DNA of 64,000 bases from Deltaproteobacteria bacterium. GTDB taxonomy: Bacteria; Myxococcota; UBA727; VGSZ01. Numbering within the stretch: position 1 is the stretch's first letter; each line of letters opens with the position of its first letter. The position numbers and the translations under genes were made by a program. Shown here in pieces: positions 62,471-64,000 of the stretch. The notes beneath the pieces were generated by a model. That model did not search any database and was not told where the DNA came from. It saw only the letters and a list, made by a program, of their open reading frames with translations. The DNA is taken from the NCBI GenBank assembly GCA_016177705.1, contig JACOUT010000002.1, forward strand, positions 587,604 through 651,603. Direction: 5' to 3'.

Positions 62471-63510
62471 CAGTGGAGCTGCTCCCAGCGATCGAGCACG
62501 TTGCGCACCAGCGCTTCGCCGCGCCCTGCGCGCGGATCGGCCACCAACAGGTCGTCGTTGAAGCGGTAGGCGCTGACGTTGCCGGTGGTGCTCGCCTGCT
62601 TGGCGAGCCACCCGGCCGCTTCCTCGAGCGTGAGCAGGAACGGCGCCGTCTTCACTGCGACACCCGGCTGCTCCTCGCGCAGCTTGGCAGGGTCGTGCGC
62701 GAAGACGTCGGCACCGGGCGGCAGCGCAGCAAGCTGCGTCGCCATGGCGGCGCGGCGCTCGGCCACGGTGCGCTGCTGCTCGCGCGTCTGGCGCACATCG
62801 ATCTCGCGCTCGAGCGACGCGAGCAGGTCGTTGGCCTTGCGCTCGTCGGCGGTGGGCTTGCGGCGCGCCTCCCATTGCTTGACGGCGTCGGCGACGCTGG
62901 TGCCCGGGCCGAGCTGGATGAGCGCGCCGTTCACCTCCGAGGCGTGCGTCTTGCCGTCGCGCCGCACCTCGCGCTCGAGGAAGCGCGCCACGTCGTCGAT
63001 CGTGTTCAGGTACGGGCAGGCGCGCACCTCGACGTGCGACGGTGCGTTGTCGATGGCCGTCTTGAGGTGGCCGTCCTCGTGCAGCACGCTGCCTTGCGGC
63101 AACGCGAACAGGTGCTGCTGGTGGCGCTCTTTCGGCAGGCCGTGCGCGACCGTGGAGGCGGTGTCGCGCGCCCGCACGATCGCCTTGTCGGTCCAGGACG
63201 CGATCGGCTCCTTGCCGGCGTGGGCCACCACGTCGTCGAAGTGCATGCCGACGCGCGGCGACACGTGCGCCTGCGCTGTCAGTTGCCTGCCCATGCTCGG
63301 CTGCTGTGTGCCCTGGCCGCCGAGCAAGCGCAGCACGTCGGCGAGCACGCCGCCGCGCGACGACGAGGGCACCGGCGTCAGGAACGACGCCACCACGTCC
63401 TTGAACGCGTGCCACAGCTTGGTGCCGAGCTGCTGCGGTGTCGAGACCGGCGCGCCGTGCTTGACGATCGCACTGCGGCCCACCTGCTTGGCGTTGACGT
63501 CGATGGCCAT
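62470..63510 (-). CDS. Unknown protein upstream of the 62030 gene
   Basis: A 346-residue protein starting at the ATG 63510 (AIDVNAKQVG). A central region with PKERHQQHLFALPQGSVLHEDGHL, then DVARFLEREVRRDGKTHASEVNGAL, a coiled-coil stretch (KANDLLASLEREIDVRQTREQQRTVAERRAAM), and a late part DLLVADPRAGRGEALVRNVLDRWEQL. No family recognised, no signal or membrane segment. The internal repeat of phrases like VRACPYLNTIDDVARFLERE and VKTAPFLLTLEEAAGWLAKQ suggests two copies of one small domain. It is coupled to the next gene and lies 64 bases after the phosphatase gene at the right edge. Confidence 0.65.
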   Translation of the reverse strand: MAIDVNAKQVGRSAIVKHGAPVSTPQQLGTKLWHAFKDVVASFLTPVPSSSRGGVLADVLRLLGGQGTQQPSMGRQLTAQAHVSPRVGMHFDDVVAHAGKEPIASWTDKAIVRARDTASTVAHGLPKERHQQHLFALPQGSVLHEDGHLKTAIDNAPSHVEVRACPYLNTIDDVARFLEREVRRDGKTHASEVNGALIQLGPGTSVADAVKQWEARRKPTADERKANDLLASLEREIDVRQTREQQRTVAERRAAMATQLAALPPGADVFAHDPAKLREEQPGVAVKTAPFLLTLEEAAGWLAKQASTTGNVSAYRFNDDLLVADPRAGRGEALVRNVLDRWEQLH

Positions 63511-63574
63511 GTCCCATGGTAGCGCACCTGGCCGCGGCCGGATGCCGGCCGGCACACGCGCCCGCGACTGGCAG

Positions 63575-64000
63575 TCAGGCCGGCAGCGCCGCGTGCGAGC
63601 GGCGTCGTTCATCCGCGAAGGCGAACAGCACGTCGCGGCGCTGGCGCGAGGCGCCACCGTCGAGCATCGGCAGCTTGACCTTCAGCAGGTCCGCGCCGCC
63701 GAGGTCGCGCTGGCGCTCGAGCACCCGCTTGGCGTCGAGCGCCTCGGGCTTGGTGCGCAAGAGCTCCCAAAGGGCCATAAACGTCGTGGTGCGCCCCTTG
63801 CCGGCCTTGCAGTGGAAGTGCACCCAGGCGCCCTCGCACTCGAGCTTGGTCGCGAGCGCGACGAAGCGCCGCAGCGTGGCGTCGTCGGGTGCCAGGTGAT
63901 CGGTGACCGGCAGGCGCAGGTACGCCACACCCGCGGCCGCGCACACGGCGGCCTCGCTGACGGCGCCCACCTCGTGCAGCCTGCGCTCTTCGTCGGCGCT
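63575..64000 (-). CDS. Cysteine-phytase-type protein tyrosine phosphatase, partial
   Basis: Open to the right edge, so the N-terminus is missing. The 141 visible residues carry LRLPVTDHLAPDDATLRRFVAL, then WVHFHCKAGKGRTTTFMALWELL, the CX5R phosphatase loop (HCKAGKGRT), and RQRDLGGADLL. TDH before the loop and GRTTTFM after it are the signature of the PhyA/PTP-like inositol hexakisphosphate phosphatases rather than of ordinary protein tyrosine phosphatases; the TDH Asp is the expected general acid. The substrate may be InsP6 or a phosphoprotein. No signal peptide can be assessed. It transcribes toward the two unknown genes. Confidence 0.78.
   Translation of the reverse strand, partial: SADEERRLHEVGAVSEAAVCAAAGVAYLRLPVTDHLAPDDATLRRFVALATKLECEGAWVHFHCKAGKGRTTTFMALWELLRTKPEALDAKRVLERQRDLGGADLLKVKLPMLDGGASRQRRDVLFAFADERRRSHAALPA

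Overview
The window looks like chromosomal DNA of a high-GC delta-proteobacterium-like organism, most likely a member of the Myxococcota. The supporting signs are a MYXO-CTERM-type C-terminus (Cys-x-Cys, hydrophobic stretch, five arginines) on the protein at 25180-27558, seven tandem cysteine-rich CDDGN-type repeats at 46322-47677, a transmembrane Ser/Thr kinase, many lipoproteins with large Cys-rich or Ig/TIG repeats, a C-terminally Lys/Ala-rich topoisomerase I, and strong G/C third-position bias that creates very long false ORFs on the opposite strands. There is no phage, transposase, rRNA or CRISPR array. Genes are tightly packed, and many neighbours share a 4-base ATGA or GTGA stop/start overlap.

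Layout. 0-1.1 kb: a SEFIR/TIR-type protein whose Pro-rich and membrane-spanning continuation lies in another frame behind a G6 run. 1.3-7.7 kb: tRNA-Arg(ACG), a membrane protein, topA, a lipoprotein, gloB and tRNA-Ser(GCT). 7.8-9.8 kb: two tandem Cys/His-rich repeat lipoproteins. 9.8-12.5 kb: a minimal nitrate reductase pair (napA plus a short diheme NapB-like protein). 12.6-18.0 kb: ileS (eukaryote-like IleS2 type), a K+/H+ antiporter and a HAD phosphatase, overlapping each other. 18.1-22.3 kb: sixA-ppk1 facing a CHAD-domain gene, a polyphosphate group. 22.2-25.0 kb: plsC, an endonuclease/exonuclease/phosphatase-fold lipoprotein and an amidohydrolase. 25.2-30.1 kb: a multi-domain MYXO-CTERM protein, a TatD-like protein, tcdA and an enoyl-CoA isomerase-like gene. 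30.1-35.6 kb: a complete tripartite MacA / split MacB / TolC-type exporter and an L,D-transpeptidase-fold protein. 35.6-36.0 kb: a non-coding inverted-repeat element. 36-44.9 kb: a PHP-type lipoprotein, a chemoreceptor, a VanX-type dipeptidase, a threonine aldolase, an acidic lipoprotein, a hot-dog protein and an OPT transporter. 45-47.9 kb: kinase, Cys-rich repeat protein and small lipoprotein. 48-57 kb: a co-directional run containing a pyruvate-kinase-like fusion protein, an unknown protein, a CYTH protein, a Ppx/GppA-like protein, a POT transporter and a second OPT transporter. 57-62 kb: an outer-membrane barrel and a 1339-residue TIG/kelch lipoprotein. 62-64 kb: two unknown genes and a cysteine-phytase-type phosphatase cut by the right edge.

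How the genes may work together. Phosphate-polymer metabolism recurs: polyphosphate kinase, SixA, CHAD, CYTH, a Ppx/GppA-like protein and an inositol-phosphatase-type PTP all lie within 46 kb. The most unusual block is 47973-53574. There a pyruvate-kinase-like catalytic unit without the usual C-terminal domain is fused to a ~490-residue N-terminal region containing an SGHF segment. A neighbouring unknown protein carries a similar SGH segment, and CYTH and Ppx/GppA-like genes follow. A ladder of 13-bp repeats carrying successive ATG codons leads into the CYTH gene. This is the best candidate for an undescribed system. A second theme is peptide and cell-wall turnover (VanX-type dipeptidase, L,D-transpeptidase-fold protein, POT and two OPT transporters).

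All calls come from reading motifs and translations by eye. No database search, structure prediction or expression data was available.
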